A stretch of DNA of 64,000 nt from Pelagibacterium sp. 26DY04 (GTDB lineage: Bacteria > Pseudomonadota > Alphaproteobacteria > Rhizobiales > Devosiaceae): positions 2,666,001 to 2,730,000 of the forward strand of contig NZ_CP101731.1 of assembly GCF_031202305.1 (NCBI RefSeq), read 5' to 3'. The notes beneath the pieces are model-generated. The model ran no database searches, was not told the origin of the DNA, and saw nothing but the letters and a program-made list of their open reading frames with translations. Each line of letters begins with the position of its first letter. Position 1 is the stretch's first letter. The translations under genes and the position numbers were made by a program. Of the stretch, positions 52,730-61,023 are shown in pieces.

Positions 52730-53626
52730 ATGGAGAAAACCGAAGGTCGTGTTCTGGCGGGCATTCCACCCGACGCGCTCTCGCTCAAGCTATCGCGCTC
52801 CACCATCAAGATGCGGCACACCTCCACCTGGCGGGTGGAGAAGTCCAACGAGGTGCACGACCTCGTCGTCTGCATCTCCGGCAGCGCCCTCTACGAACTT
52901 GATGGCGAGCCGGCCTCGATCAGCCCCGGCGAAGCCATGCTCATTCCCGCCGGCGCCCGTTTTGTCGGGCGCCTGGGCACAGGCCCTATCTATTCGGGCT
53001 TTGCCCAGCACTTCACGCTGGATCTTTTCAGCCATGTCGACCTGATCAGCCAGATGGAGCTCAAGCGCACCGTCAAGTTCTCCCGCTGGCGCGTGCTCGA
53101 GCCGCTGGTGCGCTATTACAGGGAGACCGCGCCCGTCTCCTCCACCACGCTCGAGCAATATCACATGTTCATGGTGATCCTGATCGAGTTCATCGAGGAG
53201 GCGTTCATCCGCTGGCGCGAGCAAGCCCTGCTCAACGCCGCCGGCCCCGATGCGCTTTCGCTGCACATCATGCTCGCCGCCGCCCGCATCGCCGGCCAGC
53301 CCTTCAAGCCCGGCATATTGGAGGAAGCGCTGGGGCGCCTACCCTACAATGCCGACTATTTCCGCCGCGCCTTCAAGGAAAGGCTGGGCTATACGCCCGC
53401 CAAATTCGTCGAGTTCAAGCGCCTCGAGCAGGCCATGAACATCCTGGCCACCGGCCACTCGGTCAAGGAAACCGCCGCCATGACGGGCTATCCGGACGTC
53501 TATTATTTCTCGCGCCAGTTCAAGCGCTATATCGGCACCTCGCCATCGGCCTATCGCCTGCTCACCCGCGCCAAGGAAGGGGGCCAGTTCATCGACGGCA
53601 CCTTCCACATCCCCGAGCGGACCTGA
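52730..53626 (+). CDS. AraC family transcriptional regulator of the pectin-oligomer operon
   Basis: 298 aa. Two adjacent ATG codons (52727 and 52730) compete; the second has better spacing to GGAG. The N-terminal half is a cupin-like sensing domain (VHDLVVCISGSALYELDGEPASISPGEAMLIPAGARFVG). The C-terminal half has the double helix-turn-helix: ILEEALGRLPYNADYFRRAFKERLGYTPAKFVEFKRLEQAMNIL and VKETAAMTGYPDVYYFSRQFKRYIGTSPSAYR. It is transcribed away from the permease gene and most likely activates it in response to an imported sugar. Confidence 0.93.
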   Translation: MEKTEGRVLAGIPPDALSLKLSRSTIKMRHTSTWRVEKSNEVHDLVVCISGSALYELDGEPASISPGEAMLIPAGARFVGRLGTGPIYSGFAQHFTLDLFSHVDLISQMELKRTVKFSRWRVLEPLVRYYRETAPVSSTTLEQYHMFMVILIEFIEEAFIRWREQALLNAAGPDALSLHIMLAAARIAGQPFKPGILEEALGRLPYNADYFRRAFKERLGYTPAKFVEFKRLEQAMNILATGHSVKETAAMTGYPDVYYFSRQFKRYIGTSPSAYRLLTRAKEGGQFIDGTFHIPERT

Positions 53627-53644
53627 CCGCCCCGCCCGGCATCC

Positions 53645-54934
53645 TCAAAGGCTGATGCCGCTCTCGGCCAGCATGCGGGCAATATGCGTCGTCTCTCCGC
53701 TCTCGATCGAACGGTTGGCCGCCACACCGGTGAGGATCGACCATGCGCCATCCAGATGCGATGACGAGCGGGCATAAAGGTCCTGGCTCATCCCCTCGGG
53801 ATCGAAGAGATAGCCCAGCATGATCGGGTCCGCCCCGCCATGCCCGCCCGTCCCGGTCCACACCTTGATGGACTCGGGCGCCTGCCCGGCCACGTGCAGC
53901 GTTGTGGTCATGGCGTCATCGACCGGCTTTTCCCGCTTGCCGCCGAACACCCCATGCACTTCCACATGCTTGTGCACCAACTCGCCCTTGGTGCCGTGGA
54001 ACCTGATTTCCAGCCCTTCCCAGGGGCTATAGGCGCACAGCGTATAGTTCAGCATCGCGCCGCTGCGATAGTTCACCTGCACCTGCATGGTGTCCTCGAT
54101 GGTGATGTCATCGGCAAACACGCATTGGTCGCGGTGATAGCCGTCGAATTCCTCCGCATCGAGATAGAGTTCGCGCAGCTTCTCGTCCTTTTCCAGGTCC
54201 ATTCGCAACTCGCACCGCTCGAACACCGGGCAGGTATGGCAGCGCTCGCTCCGCCCTTGCAGCCCCATGGCATCGGCCGTCTGCGGCGTATAGAAAGCCC
54301 GCCGCCCCTGCGCCGAAACGCTTTCCGGCACCGAAGCCAGCCACCAGTTGACCAGGTCGAAATGGTGCGTCGACTTGTGCACCAACAGCCCGCCCGAGCG
54401 GTCCTTGTAGCGGTGCCAGCGGCGGAAATAATCGGCCCCGTGCACCCGGTCGAGATGCCAGGAAAAGTCCACGGCCACCACCTCGCCGATAACCCCCGAG
54501 ACCAGCATGTCCTTGATCTGCGTACGGGCCGGCGAGTAGCGGTAGTTGAAGGTCACCGCCACCTTGCGCCCGGTCTCGCGCTGCGCGTCGAGTATCGCCT
54601 TGAGCCGGGTGAGGTCCGTGGTCATGGGCTTTTCGGTCATCACGTTGCACCCGGCCCGCATGGCCGCCACGATATATTCGTGGTGCAGGTCGTCCGGCAC
54701 GGTGACGATCACCGTATCGGGCTTCTGCTCATCGATCATCTGCCCGAAATGCTCGGCCCGATAGGTCGCAATCCCGTTGCCGCCCCGCTCGGGCACGTCC
54801 TGGGCCGATAGCGCCAGCCGGTGCCCGTTGATGTCGCACAGCCCCACAAGTTCGGCCGTCCCCTGATGGGTGGAAACGATGGCGTCACGAAACATGGCAT
54901 GGCGCGCGCCGGTGCCCACAATGGCGTATTTCAC
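53645..54934 (-). CDS. Gfo/Idh/MocA family oxidoreductase with a cysteine cluster
   Basis: 429 aa. GTG 54934 (VKYAIVGTGARHAMF) is chosen because the Rossmann fold begins there; the open frame upstream has no family character. AIVGTGARHAMFRDAI and EKPMTTDLTRL mark the NAD-binding domain; NYRYSPARTQIKDMLVSGVIGEVVAVDFSWHLDRVHGADYFRRWHRYKDRSGGLLVHKSTHHFDLVNWW is the substrate-binding face with the catalytic Lys/His. An insertion CHTCPVFERCEL plus a later Cys gives three clustered cysteines, which could bind metal or an iron-sulfur cluster. It is convergent with the AraC gene, 18 bases apart, and has its own upstream gap of 140 bases. Confidence 0.88.
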   Translation of the reverse strand: MKYAIVGTGARHAMFRDAIVSTHQGTAELVGLCDINGHRLALSAQDVPERGGNGIATYRAEHFGQMIDEQKPDTVIVTVPDDLHHEYIVAAMRAGCNVMTEKPMTTDLTRLKAILDAQRETGRKVAVTFNYRYSPARTQIKDMLVSGVIGEVVAVDFSWHLDRVHGADYFRRWHRYKDRSGGLLVHKSTHHFDLVNWWLASVPESVSAQGRRAFYTPQTADAMGLQGRSERCHTCPVFERCELRMDLEKDEKLRELYLDAEEFDGYHRDQCVFADDITIEDTMQVQVNYRSGAMLNYTLCAYSPWEGLEIRFHGTKGELVHKHVEVHGVFGGKREKPVDDAMTTTLHVAGQAPESIKVWTGTGGHGGADPIMLGYLFDPEGMSQDLYARSSSHLDGAWSILTGVAANRSIESGETTHIARMLAESGISL

Positions 54935-55074
54935 TGGTCCAGTCCCGAGAAAGAAAACAGGTGAGGCCCACCCGCGACCGACGACTCCCCGAGCCCCAGC
55001 CGCGAACGGCAAGCCCCTCGATTATCGACAGCTCGCGCCGCCGCGTCAATAACTTATCGTACTACTTTTTACTA

Positions 55075-55932
55075 TTAAGCTGACAGGTCGTGGTGCCGCT
55101 GCGTTTTCGACCACACGAAACGCGGCTCATAGCCGAATGCCTTGCGGGCCTTGCCGGAGCAGAAGCCCGATGCCGTCCCGCCTGGCAGCCGCAACAGATC
55201 GGTCGCGGGCGAAAACCGTTCGAACAGGTCGCGCGTTTCGCATCCGTGCAGGTTCTCGGCTCCCGAGAGATTGTAGATCCCCGATTCCACCGTCTCGATC
55301 TCCAGCGCCTGCCGGCATCCGATTGCGATGTCCCGCGCATCGGTGCGGGTCCAGAGCAGGAACCGGTCCCGCTGCGGATCGTCCAGCGCGCGCTCGATTT
55401 CCGCATCGAGGTCCTGCGGCGCCCGCACGCCCATGATCCGGAACGTCAACACGTTGAGCCCGCGCCGCGCGAAATAGTCCGCGGCATCCTCCCCCGCGAT
55501 CTTGGAGAGCGCATAGGAATTCTGCGGCCGCAGCGGATGATCTTCGGTTACCGGCGCGAATTGCGGGTCGTGAGCGGCAAAACCATAGACCTGCGCACTC
55601 GAAGCCAGGATCACCCGGCCCACGCCCAGCGCGTTGCTGGCGTCGAGAACGTTGAAATGCCCCGCGACATTGTCCGCATAGGTCCGCGCGTCGGGCACGA
55701 TGCCGGGGTCTGACCAGGCCGCCATATGCACCACCGCCTCGGGCCGCGCATAGGCCAGCGTTCCATAAACGTCCTGGGGATGGGAAACATTGCCCACCAT
55801 ATACCGCACGCCGCCGACGCGTTCGGGAGCCAGAGCAAGATCGAGGCTGGTCACCTCATGGCCAGCCGCCGCGAGTTCAGCCACAACGAACTTGCCGACC
55901 CGGCCCGAGCCTCCCGTCACCACGATCCGCAT
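55075..55932 (-). CDS. NAD-dependent epimerase/dehydratase (extended SDR), possibly a uronate dehydrogenase
   Basis: 285 aa, ATG 55932. NAD-binding RIVVTGGSGRVGKFVVAELAAAGHEVTSLDLA, AVVHMAAWSDPG, catalytic LASSAQVYGFA and SYALSKIAGEDAADYFARRGLNVLTFRI with the Tyr-x3-Lys pair. The size and the position within a uronate-related region resemble NAD-dependent uronate dehydrogenases, but similarity is general and a nucleotide-sugar epimerase cannot be excluded. It is divergent from the GntR gene at 56004, with a candidate operator between them. Confidence 0.82.
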   Translation of the reverse strand: MRIVVTGGSGRVGKFVVAELAAAGHEVTSLDLALAPERVGGVRYMVGNVSHPQDVYGTLAYARPEAVVHMAAWSDPGIVPDARTYADNVAGHFNVLDASNALGVGRVILASSAQVYGFAAHDPQFAPVTEDHPLRPQNSYALSKIAGEDAADYFARRGLNVLTFRIMGVRAPQDLDAEIERALDDPQRDRFLLWTRTDARDIAIGCRQALEIETVESGIYNLSGAENLHGCETRDLFERFSPATDLLRLPGGTASGFCSGKARKAFGYEPRFVWSKTQRHHDLSA

Positions 55933-55969
55933 CTCTTCCTCCTCTTGGCAGCGCGCAAAAATTAGTCAT

Positions 55970-55981
55970 ACTGGTGCTAGT
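55970..55981. promoter_or_regulatory. Candidate operator between epimerase and GntR genes
   Basis: ACTGGTGCTAGT reads as ACTnGnnCnAGT, symmetric over all eight non-n positions, and sits between divergent start codons (55932 and 56004). The shape fits a FadR-subfamily GntR site. This is a low-specificity pattern. Confidence 0.35.
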
Positions 55982-56003
55982 AGTATTAATCGAGCGATGC
56001 AAG

Positions 56004-56702
56004 ATGAAAACCGACGCACCGCCGAGCCTCTCGGCCCAAACCGCTGGTCGCCTGCGCGCATGGATCGCCTCCAACGGCCTGAAATCGGGCGCCCGCCTGC
56101 CGCCGGAGCACGAATTGATGGCCCAGCTCGAGGTCAGCAGGACCGTCTTGCGCGAAGCGGTGGCCGGCTTGCGCGCTCAGGGCGAGTTAACCAGCCGGCG
56201 CGGCTCGGGCGTCTTCGTCGCCCGCATGGCCGATGACGGCCATATCCGCTTGCCTCACGATGAGGACGACGCCACGCCCACCGCCATCCTCAATCTCCTC
56301 GAAGTGCGCTTGGCGCTCGAGGTCGAAGCCGTTGGGCTGGCCGCCCGCCGCCGCACCACGGCCGACCTCGAAAGGATCGAAGCCGAACTCAAGGGCATGG
56401 AGATCGCCAGGACGCGGGAAGAACTCGTGGCGCGGGATTTCTCCTTTCACGTCGCCATCGCCGCGGCCACCAACAACCCGCAATTCATCTACGTCATCCG
56501 CCAGGTCGGAGAGCGCGCCTTCCCGCGCGACCGGTCATGGCGAACGCCCCCGAAAAGCGGCGAACGCTATGCGGAAATGCGCATGCGCGAGCATGAAGCC
56601 ATCCTGCGCGGCATCGCCGACAAGGATGCCGTTTTCGCCCGCGACGCCATGCGCCATCACATCATGGCCAGCGCCCAGCGCTTCAGGGACGCCATGGCGT
56701 GA
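56004..56702 (+). CDS. GntR family (FadR-type) transcriptional regulator
   Basis: 232 aa; ATG 56004 (MKTDAPPSLSAQTAGRLRAW). Winged helix: KSGARLPPEHELMAQLEVSRTVLREAVAGLRAQGELTSRRGSGVFVARM (about 22-72). FCD domain: LLEVRLALEVEAVGLAARRRT, DFSFHVAIAAATNNPQF and MREHEAILRGIADKDAVFARDAMRHHI, with the Asp/His positions that bind a metal and carboxylate effector. Directly followed by two sugar-acid enzyme genes on the same strand, so it is probably their local regulator responding to a sugar acid. Confidence 0.92.
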   Translation: MKTDAPPSLSAQTAGRLRAWIASNGLKSGARLPPEHELMAQLEVSRTVLREAVAGLRAQGELTSRRGSGVFVARMADDGHIRLPHDEDDATPTAILNLLEVRLALEVEAVGLAARRRTTADLERIEAELKGMEIARTREELVARDFSFHVAIAAATNNPQFIYVIRQVGERAFPRDRSWRTPPKSGERYAEMRMREHEAILRGIADKDAVFARDAMRHHIMASAQRFRDAMA

Positions 56703-56750
56703 GCGCGCGAACTCACCGCTCTCGATAAGCAAGATCCAGGGGAAAATTCG

Positions 56751-57836
56751 TTGATCGTCACCAATCTGCGCACCGTGCCACTGGTGCTCCCGCTTGAGCG
56801 GCCCATCGGCAACGCCACCGCCAGGATCGAGCGCTTTTCGATGATCGCGGTCTTTGTCGATACCGACGAGGGCCTGACCGGCGAGAACCTCATCTTCACC
56901 ATCCGCCCCGAGCAGCACAAACTGCTCGATACCATGGTCCATGTCCTCAAAGATGCGGTCGTCGGCACGGATCCCGATCACGTTTCCGCCTTCTGGCAGG
57001 ATGCCTGGCGCCGCATCAATTTCATCGGCTTTTCCGGCGTCTCCATCATGGGCATTTCTGCCATAGACGGCGCGCTGTGGGATCTGCGCGCCAAGGCCGC
57101 CAACCGCTCCATAGCGGCGCTTCTGGGCCAGTGCCGCACGAGCGTTCCGGCCTATGCCAGCGGCGGACTCTGGCTCAGCCAGGACATCGATGAAATCGTC
57201 CAACAGGCCGGCACCTACGCGTCCGTGGGCTTTGGCGCCGTCAAGCTCCGCCTCGCCGGGCGCGCCGATATCGACCTGCCGCGCATTGCCGCCGTGCGCG
57301 ACGCTATCGGGCCTGATGTCGGCCTGATGGTGGACGTCAACCAGGCCATGGACGCAACCTCCGCGATCGCCCTTGCCCGCCAGTTCGAGCACTACGGCAT
57401 CGCCTGGTTCGAAGAGCCGGTTCCCGCCCACGATCTGGACAATTCCGCCAGGGTCGCCGCCGCGCTCGATATTCCCGTCGCCTCCGGCGAAAACGAATAT
57501 ACGATGCACGGCTTTCGCCGAATGCTCGAAACGGGCGCCGCCGATATCCTGATGCCCGATCTTCAGCGTGTGGGCGGGGTCAGCGAGTTCGCGCGCGTCG
57601 GCGCCCTGGCCGCGGCCTACAATGCGCCCGTCTCCTCGCACCTTTTCCCCGAAATGAGCCTCCAGCTCATGGCGAGCCTCCCCAACGCCACCCTGCTCGA
57701 GCATCTCGATTGGTTCAGTCCGCTCTACGCCGAAAAAATGGAGATGACCGGCGGCAGCATCACCGTCCCCGACCGCCCCGGCTGGGGCTTCAGCTTCGAC
57801 CCCGATGCCCTCCGGCATTTTGCCGCCGATAAGTGA
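56751..57836 (+). CDS. Mandelate racemase-subgroup enolase-superfamily enzyme
   Basis: 361 aa. TTG 56751 is the best start (AGGGGA seven bases before it; MIVTNLRTVPLVLPL). The barrel resembles mandelate racemase closely: metal ligands in MVDVNQAM, WFEEPVP and ASGENEYT, Asp in MPDLQRVGGVSE and the His of SSHLFPEMS, giving the His-Asp dyad of the subgroup. However, the KxK motif reads VKLRLAG, so the second catalytic Lys is replaced by Arg. It is likely a dehydratase or epimerase of a sugar acid. It lies 48 bases after the GntR gene and is followed by a second family member. Confidence 0.88.
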   Translation: MIVTNLRTVPLVLPLERPIGNATARIERFSMIAVFVDTDEGLTGENLIFTIRPEQHKLLDTMVHVLKDAVVGTDPDHVSAFWQDAWRRINFIGFSGVSIMGISAIDGALWDLRAKAANRSIAALLGQCRTSVPAYASGGLWLSQDIDEIVQQAGTYASVGFGAVKLRLAGRADIDLPRIAAVRDAIGPDVGLMVDVNQAMDATSAIALARQFEHYGIAWFEEPVPAHDLDNSARVAAALDIPVASGENEYTMHGFRRMLETGAADILMPDLQRVGGVSEFARVGALAAAYNAPVSSHLFPEMSLQLMASLPNATLLEHLDWFSPLYAEKMEMTGGSITVPDRPGWGFSFDPDALRHFAADK

Positions 57837-57838
57837 TA

Positions 57839-57860
57839 AGATAAGTTTTCAAACTTGTCT
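57839..57860 (+). promoter_or_regulatory. Imperfect palindrome before the second enolase-superfamily gene
   Basis: AGATAAGTTTTCAAACTTGTCT has 10-base arms around TC with one mismatched pair. It begins right after the preceding stop codon, 55 bases before the start at 57915. It could be an operator for one of the flanking GntR-type regulators; it lacks a T tract and is AT-rich, so a terminator is unlikely. Confidence 0.5.
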
Positions 57861-57914
57861 GTCATCATATGTAATGGTAAGGGTCGCGGCAACGTGATGG
57901 GAGAAGGGAGAGCC

Positions 57915-59066
57915 ATGAGAATCGTAGACGTAAAGGTCCGGGTGTTCCTGCACACGACGCTCCGGCATCAGGACGCGGCGGGCCATGCCCATCCCGGCGA
58001 CCCTCACAAGGTTCGCCAAGGCCTTCTCACCATCGTCACCGACCAGGGCCAAGAAGGTCACTGCTTCGGCGTCCCCGAGGTCATGCGCCCCCACGTCATC
58101 GAGAAATTCGTCAAGACCGTGCTGATCGGTCAGGACCCCTTCGATCGCGAGCGTCTATGGCAAGAACTCGCCCATTGGCAGCGCGGCAGCGCCGCTCAGC
58201 TCACCGACCGCACCCTGGCCGTCGTCGACACCGCCCTTTGGGATCTGGCCGGCCGCGCCCTTGGCGTCCCCGTCCATAAGCTCATCGGCGCCTATCGCGA
58301 CAAGGTGCCCGCCTATGGCAGCACCATGTGCGGCGACGAGCTCGAAGGCGGCCTCGCCACCCCCGAGGACTATGGCCGTTTCGCCGAAAAGCTGGTCAAG
58401 CGCGGCTACAAGGGCATCAAGCTCCACACCTGGATGCCGCCTGTCTCCTGGGCGCCCGATGTGAAGATGGATCTTAGGGCCTGCGCCGCCGTGCGCGAAG
58501 CCGTCGGCCCCGACATCGCCCTGATGATCGACGCCTTCCACTGGTATTCGCGCACCGAAGCTTATGAACTGGGCAAGGGCCTGCAGGAGCTGGGCTATGC
58601 CTGGATCGAAGAGCCGATGGACGAACAATCCATGGCCTCCTACGCCTGGCTCGCCGACAACCTCGATATCCCCGTCCTCGGCCCTGAAAGCGCCGCCGGC
58701 AAGCACCATGCCCGCGCCGAATGGATCAAGGCGGGCGCCTGCGATATCCTGCGCGCCGGTGTTCACGACGTGGGCGGCATCTCCCCCTCGCTCAAATCCA
58801 TCGCGCTCGCCGATTCCTTCGGCATGAATTGTGAAATCCACGGCAATGGCGCGCCTAATCTCGTGCTCGCCGCCGTCGCCCGCAACGTGCGCTGGTACGA
58901 GCGCGGCCTGCTCCACCCCTTCCTCGAATATGATGACGGGTTCGAATACCTCAACACCCTCCCCGACCCCATGGACGCTGAAGGTTTCGTGCATCTTTCG
59001 GACAAGCCGGGCATCGGCGAGGACATCAATTTCGACTTCATCGACGACAATCTGGTCGCCCAATAG
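57915..59066 (+). CDS. Enolase-superfamily enzyme, galactonate/gluconate dehydratase-like
   Basis: 383 aa from ATG 57915 (MRIVDVKVRVFLHTTLRHQ) with GGGAGAG upstream. N-terminal capping domain then barrel: RGYKGIKLHTWMPP (K-x-H in place of K-x-K, as in dehydratase subgroups), metal ligands in MIDAFHWYS, WIEEPMDE and GPESAAG, DILRAGVHDVGGIS and a conserved His in CEIHGNGAPN. The pattern points to an acid-sugar dehydratase rather than a racemase. It is second in line after the paralogue at 56751 and may have its own operator. Confidence 0.88.
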   Translation: MRIVDVKVRVFLHTTLRHQDAAGHAHPGDPHKVRQGLLTIVTDQGQEGHCFGVPEVMRPHVIEKFVKTVLIGQDPFDRERLWQELAHWQRGSAAQLTDRTLAVVDTALWDLAGRALGVPVHKLIGAYRDKVPAYGSTMCGDELEGGLATPEDYGRFAEKLVKRGYKGIKLHTWMPPVSWAPDVKMDLRACAAVREAVGPDIALMIDAFHWYSRTEAYELGKGLQELGYAWIEEPMDEQSMASYAWLADNLDIPVLGPESAAGKHHARAEWIKAGACDILRAGVHDVGGISPSLKSIALADSFGMNCEIHGNGAPNLVLAAVARNVRWYERGLLHPFLEYDDGFEYLNTLPDPMDAEGFVHLSDKPGIGEDINFDFIDDNLVAQ

Positions 59067-59079
59067 CGTTCCTCCCCCG

Positions 59080-59115
59080 GCGCTTTCCGGTTTGGCATCG
59101 GCCGCCGGAAAGCGC
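59080..59115. terminator. Bidirectional terminator-like hairpin between convergent genes
   Basis: An 11-bp perfect stem (GCGCTTTCCGG at 59080-59090 with its complement at 59105-59115) and a 14-nt loop lie between the convergent stops at 59066 and 59133. There is no strong T tract on either side. Confidence 0.55.
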
Positions 59116-59132
59116 ATGGGGCGCTTGGAGCA

Positions 59133-59837
59133 TCACTCCGAAGCGCTGGCGCGCAGGCGCTCCTTGCTTCCCATCAGATGCAGCCGCATGGCCCCGCGCG
59201 CGGCTTCGCTGTCGCCCGCCGCGATGGCGTCGAACACCCTCTGGTGTTCGTCGTTGATGTGCCGCAGATAGTCCTTGCGGCTCTCATGGGCGATCAGCGA
59301 GGTGTTGAGCCGCGAGCGCGGCATCAGGAATTCGCCCAGATAGTTGAACAGATTGACGAAGTGGTAGTTCTCCGTCGCCGCCGCGATGGCCCTGTGAAAG
59401 GCGAGATCGGCTTCGATCGCGTCGTCCCCTGCCGCTATGGCCTCGTCCATCCGCTTGAGCGCTTCGCGCATGGTTACGAGAATCTCGGGCGTGCGGCGCG
59501 CGGCGGCAAGCCCCGCCGTTTCCACCTCGAGCGCGATGCGCAGTTCGAGCACCGCCACCGCCTCGTGCACGGCATCCCCGTTCCCCGCCGCGAGCACGAA
59601 GGGCTGGGCAAAGGGCTGATCGGTCACGAACACCCCCACGCCCTGGCGCGGGGTCACCAGCCCGTTCGCCCTGAGGTTGGCGATCGCCTCGCGGATCACC
59701 GTCCGGCTCACCCCGAACTCGCCGATCAGCTCATGCTCTGTCGGCAGCTTCTGGCCAGGCCCGTAGGAGCCATCGCGAATGCGATCCTGCACCGCCTCGA
59801 CGATACGCTGCGAAAGACTGTCGCGACGGTTGCGCAT
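59133..59837 (-). CDS. FadR/GntR family transcriptional regulator near KdgF
   Basis: 234 aa, ATG 59837. Winged helix LSQRIVEAVQDRIRDGSYGPGQKLPTEHELIGEFGVSRTVIREAIANLRANGLVTPRQGVGVFV (8-72), then FCD: LELRIALEVETAGLAAARRTPE, ADLAFHRAIAAATENYHF, and DEHQRVFDAIAAGDSEAARGAMRLHLMGS. This subgroup includes sensors of hexuronates and keto-deoxygluconate (UxuR/KdgR-like in alphaproteobacteria). It follows kdgF on the same strand (55-base gap), consistent with control of the KdgF/Opp-type transporter genes. Confidence 0.92.
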   Translation of the reverse strand: MRNRRDSLSQRIVEAVQDRIRDGSYGPGQKLPTEHELIGEFGVSRTVIREAIANLRANGLVTPRQGVGVFVTDQPFAQPFVLAAGNGDAVHEAVAVLELRIALEVETAGLAAARRTPEILVTMREALKRMDEAIAAGDDAIEADLAFHRAIAAATENYHFVNLFNYLGEFLMPRSRLNTSLIAHESRKDYLRHINDEHQRVFDAIAAGDSEAARGAMRLHLMGSKERLRASASE

Positions 59838-59892
59838 GTTTTGTTCCCGAGCTGCCCGGCTCAGCCGACCAGCTTTCCGGCCCCTTTATGAT

Positions 59893-60228
59893 CTAGACGT
59901 AGTCTTCCCTCATAGGGGTAAACGCATCGACCATCGTTCCGGCCTCGATGCACACCGCCCCATGCAGCACGCCGCCATCGACCACATAGCTCGATCCCGC
60001 GCCCAGCCGCTCGGTCACCCCGTCGATGGTCACGTCGAACACGCCGCTCTCGATATAGGCCGTCTGCGTGTGCGGATGCGTATGGGGCGCCCCCACCGCC
60101 CCTCGCGCAAACTCCCAGCGCAGCATCATGAGCTGGTCGTTATAGCACAGCATCTGCATGCGCCGCCCTTCTCCCACACCCTTCCACTGCGCATCCGCGC
60201 CCTTCAAAAAGCTTCCCGAAGTGGGCAT
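59893..60228 (-). CDS. kdgF: KdgF-type cupin, unsaturated uronate linearising enzyme
   Basis: 111 aa, ATG 60228, 15 bases after the ABC ATPase stop. Single cupin domain with WKGVGEGRRMQMLCYNDQLMMLRWEFARGA, metal ligands in HTHPHTQTAYIESG, VTIDGVTERLGAGSSYVV and the C-terminal CIEAGTMVDAFTPMRED. This series of blocks is the KdgF signature. The enzyme converts 4,5-unsaturated monouronates from pectin or alginate into the open keto form. It ties the Opp-type transporter operon to unsaturated uronides, the products of GH105 at 45466. Confidence 0.93.
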   Translation of the reverse strand: MPTSGSFLKGADAQWKGVGEGRRMQMLCYNDQLMMLRWEFARGAVGAPHTHPHTQTAYIESGVFDVTIDGVTERLGAGSSYVVDGGVLHGAVCIEAGTMVDAFTPMREDYV

Positions 60229-60243
60229 GTCCCCGTTCCTTTC

Positions 60244-61023
60244 TCAGCTATGGGCCTGGGCAAGCGCCAGGTCCCTGTCATAAGCTTCGCTCGCCTTTAT
60301 GAGCGAGCGGGTATAGTCGGTCTGCGCCTGCCCGTTCTCCAGCGCCTCGCGTGACAGCACCTCTACGATCCTGCCGCTCTGCATCACGGCAAAGGCGCTA
60401 CACATGTGGTCGATCACCGCCAGGTCGTGGCTCACCAGCAGATAGGTGAGCTTGTGCCGCTCGCGCAGATCCATGAACAGGTTGAGGATTTCCGCCTGGA
60501 TCGAAACGTCGAGCGCCGATGTCGGCTCGTCGAGCAGCAGGATCCTTGGCTCGAGGATCAGCGCCCGCGCGATCGCCACGCGCTGGCGCTGCCCGCCCGA
60601 AAGCTGGTGCGGATAGCGGTAGCGGAACGAATCCCCTAGCCCCACCTGCTCGAGCACCTCGCCGATCCTGCGATTGATGTCGGAGAATTGGTGCACCCTG
60701 AGCGGCTCGGCCAGGATATCGGCGATCTTGCGCTTGGGGTGCAGGGAACCATAGGGGTCCTGAAACACCATCTGCACCTTGCGGCACCATTGCAGGCGCG
60801 GCGTCTGGGCAAAGCTTTTGCCATCCACCGAAATCGCGCCCTCCCAATGGCGGTAGAGCCCGGCAATGCAGCGCAGCACCGTCGATTTGCCCGACCCCGA
60901 CTCCCCAACCAGCCCGAAGGTCTGTCCGTCCTCGACCGAAAACCCGATCCCGTCCAGAATCTTGCGCCAGCGCAGCCCGCTCCCCAGTTCGAGGTCGAGC
61001 CCCTTGATGTCGATCATGCTCAT
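60244..61023 (-). CDS. Oligopeptide-type ABC transporter ATP-binding protein (DppF/OppF-like)
   Basis: 259 aa; ATG 61023 overlaps the stop of the partner ATPase gene (ATGA). Walker A GESGSGKST near 43, Q-loop VFQDPYGSLHPKRKIADIL, signature [15 protein letters not shown], Walker B ILLLDEPTSALD, and His in LLVSHDLAVIDHMC. It is about 60 residues shorter at the C-terminus than typical OppF, lacking the long oligopeptide-binding extension and its iron-sulfur cysteines. It is one of two ATPases of the transporter, whose context (KdgF) suggests oligosaccharide or uronide import rather than peptides. Confidence 0.93.
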   Translation of the reverse strand: MSMIDIKGLDLELGSGLRWRKILDGIGFSVEDGQTFGLVGESGSGKSTVLRCIAGLYRHWEGAISVDGKSFAQTPRLQWCRKVQMVFQDPYGSLHPKRKIADILAEPLRVHQFSDINRRIGEVLEQVGLGDSFRYRYPHQLSGGQRQRVAIARALILEPRILLLDEPTSALDVSIQAEILNLFMDLRERHKLTYLLVSHDLAVIDHMCSAFAVMQSGRIVEVLSREALENGQAQTDYTRSLIKASEAYDRDLALAQAHS

